A stretch of DNA of 64,000 bases from Micavibrio aeruginosavorus ARL-13 (GTDB taxonomy: Bacteria > Pseudomonadota > Alphaproteobacteria > Micavibrionales > Micavibrionaceae), in assembly GCF_000226315.1 (NCBI RefSeq), contig NC_016026.1, positions 992,001 to 1,056,000 of the forward strand. The letters run 5' to 3'. Below the pieces are notes generated by a model. It was given only the letters and a program-made list of their open reading frames with translations, was not told the origin of the DNA and did no database searches. Position numbers and translations under genes: made by a program. Positions 63,863-64,000 of the stretch are shown here, piece after piece. Position 1 is the first letter of the stretch. Every line of letters starts with the position of its first letter.

Positions 63863-64000
63863 ATTGGTTTTTCCTGTACGGTTCTAAGTATTGTACCAGC
63901 TGTTCAATGTTTCTTTTTCCCTTGCCGTAGTCTGTTTTTGTTGTTGGGACTATGGGCGCGCTTTGAATGCTTATAATTGTTACGTCTGTGCCTGGTGCGG
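63861..64000 (-). CDS. C-terminal fragment of a minus-strand gene running off the window
   Basis: Reading from the window edge, one minus-strand frame is open for 45 codons (ending NIEQLVQYLEPYRKNQ) and stops right at the terminator 63828-63862. This position supports a real gene whose start lies outside the window. No family can be named from the fragment. Confidence 0.5.
   Translation of the reverse strand, partial: APGTDVTIISIQSAPIVPTTKTDYGKGKRNIEQLVQYLEPYRKNQ

Overview
The window looks like a chromosomal segment of a moderately GC-rich alphaproteobacterium, perhaps a Rhodospirillales- or Micavibrio-like lineage; I cannot fix the genus from sequence alone. Supporting signs are a potassium-independent type proton pyrophosphatase, a ubiquinol-cytochrome c chaperone, the bamE / chaperone / yceD / rpmF / plsX / fabH / ihfA / merR neighbourhood, intracellular PHB metabolism (phaC, phaZ), a gatCAB amidotransferase operon and REP-like palindromic repeats. 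No gene-free stretch exceeds 300 bases. I see no CRISPR array, integrase, transposase or replication origin.

Layout. 1-8.5 kb: housekeeping genes (hppA 3' end, an rRNA uracil methyltransferase, bamE, a bc1 chaperone, yceD-rpmF-plsX-fabH-ihfA-merR), then tRNA-Pro(GGG) and lhgO on the minus strand. 9.9-33.4 kb: one long, tightly packed, plus-strand surface-polysaccharide locus, visibly more AT-rich in its middle than the flanks. It opens with a winged-helix regulator and an RfaH/NusG-like antiterminator, followed by a 10-bp hairpin and an exact ops-type element (11187-11199). Then come a sugar epimerase, a DegT/DnrJ aminotransferase, two AsnB-like amidotransferases, a sulfotransferase-like protein, a phosphoramidate gene set, a formyltransferase, three glycosyltransferases, a flippase and wecB. 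33.4-47 kb: core metabolism (metY, rplM-rpsI, gamma-carbonic anhydrase, phaC, a diguanylate cyclase, an OmpA-like lipoprotein, hom, glpX, recJ). 47-53 kb: tRNA-Glu(UUC) and tRNA-Ser(GCU), each next to an AT-rich orphan membrane-protein gene, plus a cation antiporter and a decayed chemoreceptor. 53-64 kb: gatCAB with interspersed small genes, ruvX, a YgjP-like peptidase, a phaZ-like gene whose nucleophile is replaced, a PfkB kinase and an FAD oxidoreductase.

Main discovery. Genes at 16183-21908 contain all four activities known from the Campylobacter jejuni capsule O-methyl phosphoramidate pathway (Cj1415-Cj1418 type): a PPDK-like L-glutamine kinase (17488-19821), a nucleotidyltransferase of the CTP:phosphoglutamine cytidylyltransferase type (21192-21908), a class-I-amidotransferase-like gamma-glutamyl-CDP-amidate hydrolase (19821-20432) and an APS-kinase-like CDP-amidate kinase (16183-16710). 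A methyltransferase lies between them. A CysQ phosphatase and a sulfotransferase-fold protein that lacks the usual PAPS-loop lysine are in the same operon. I infer that this bacterium decorates its O-antigen or capsule with a (methyl) phosphoramidate. The activated donor would be PAPS-like, the sulfotransferase-like protein a candidate transferase, and CysQ the enzyme that clears the 3'-phosphonucleotide by-product. The locus appears to be expressed as one long transcript through its own RfaH/ops antitermination module.
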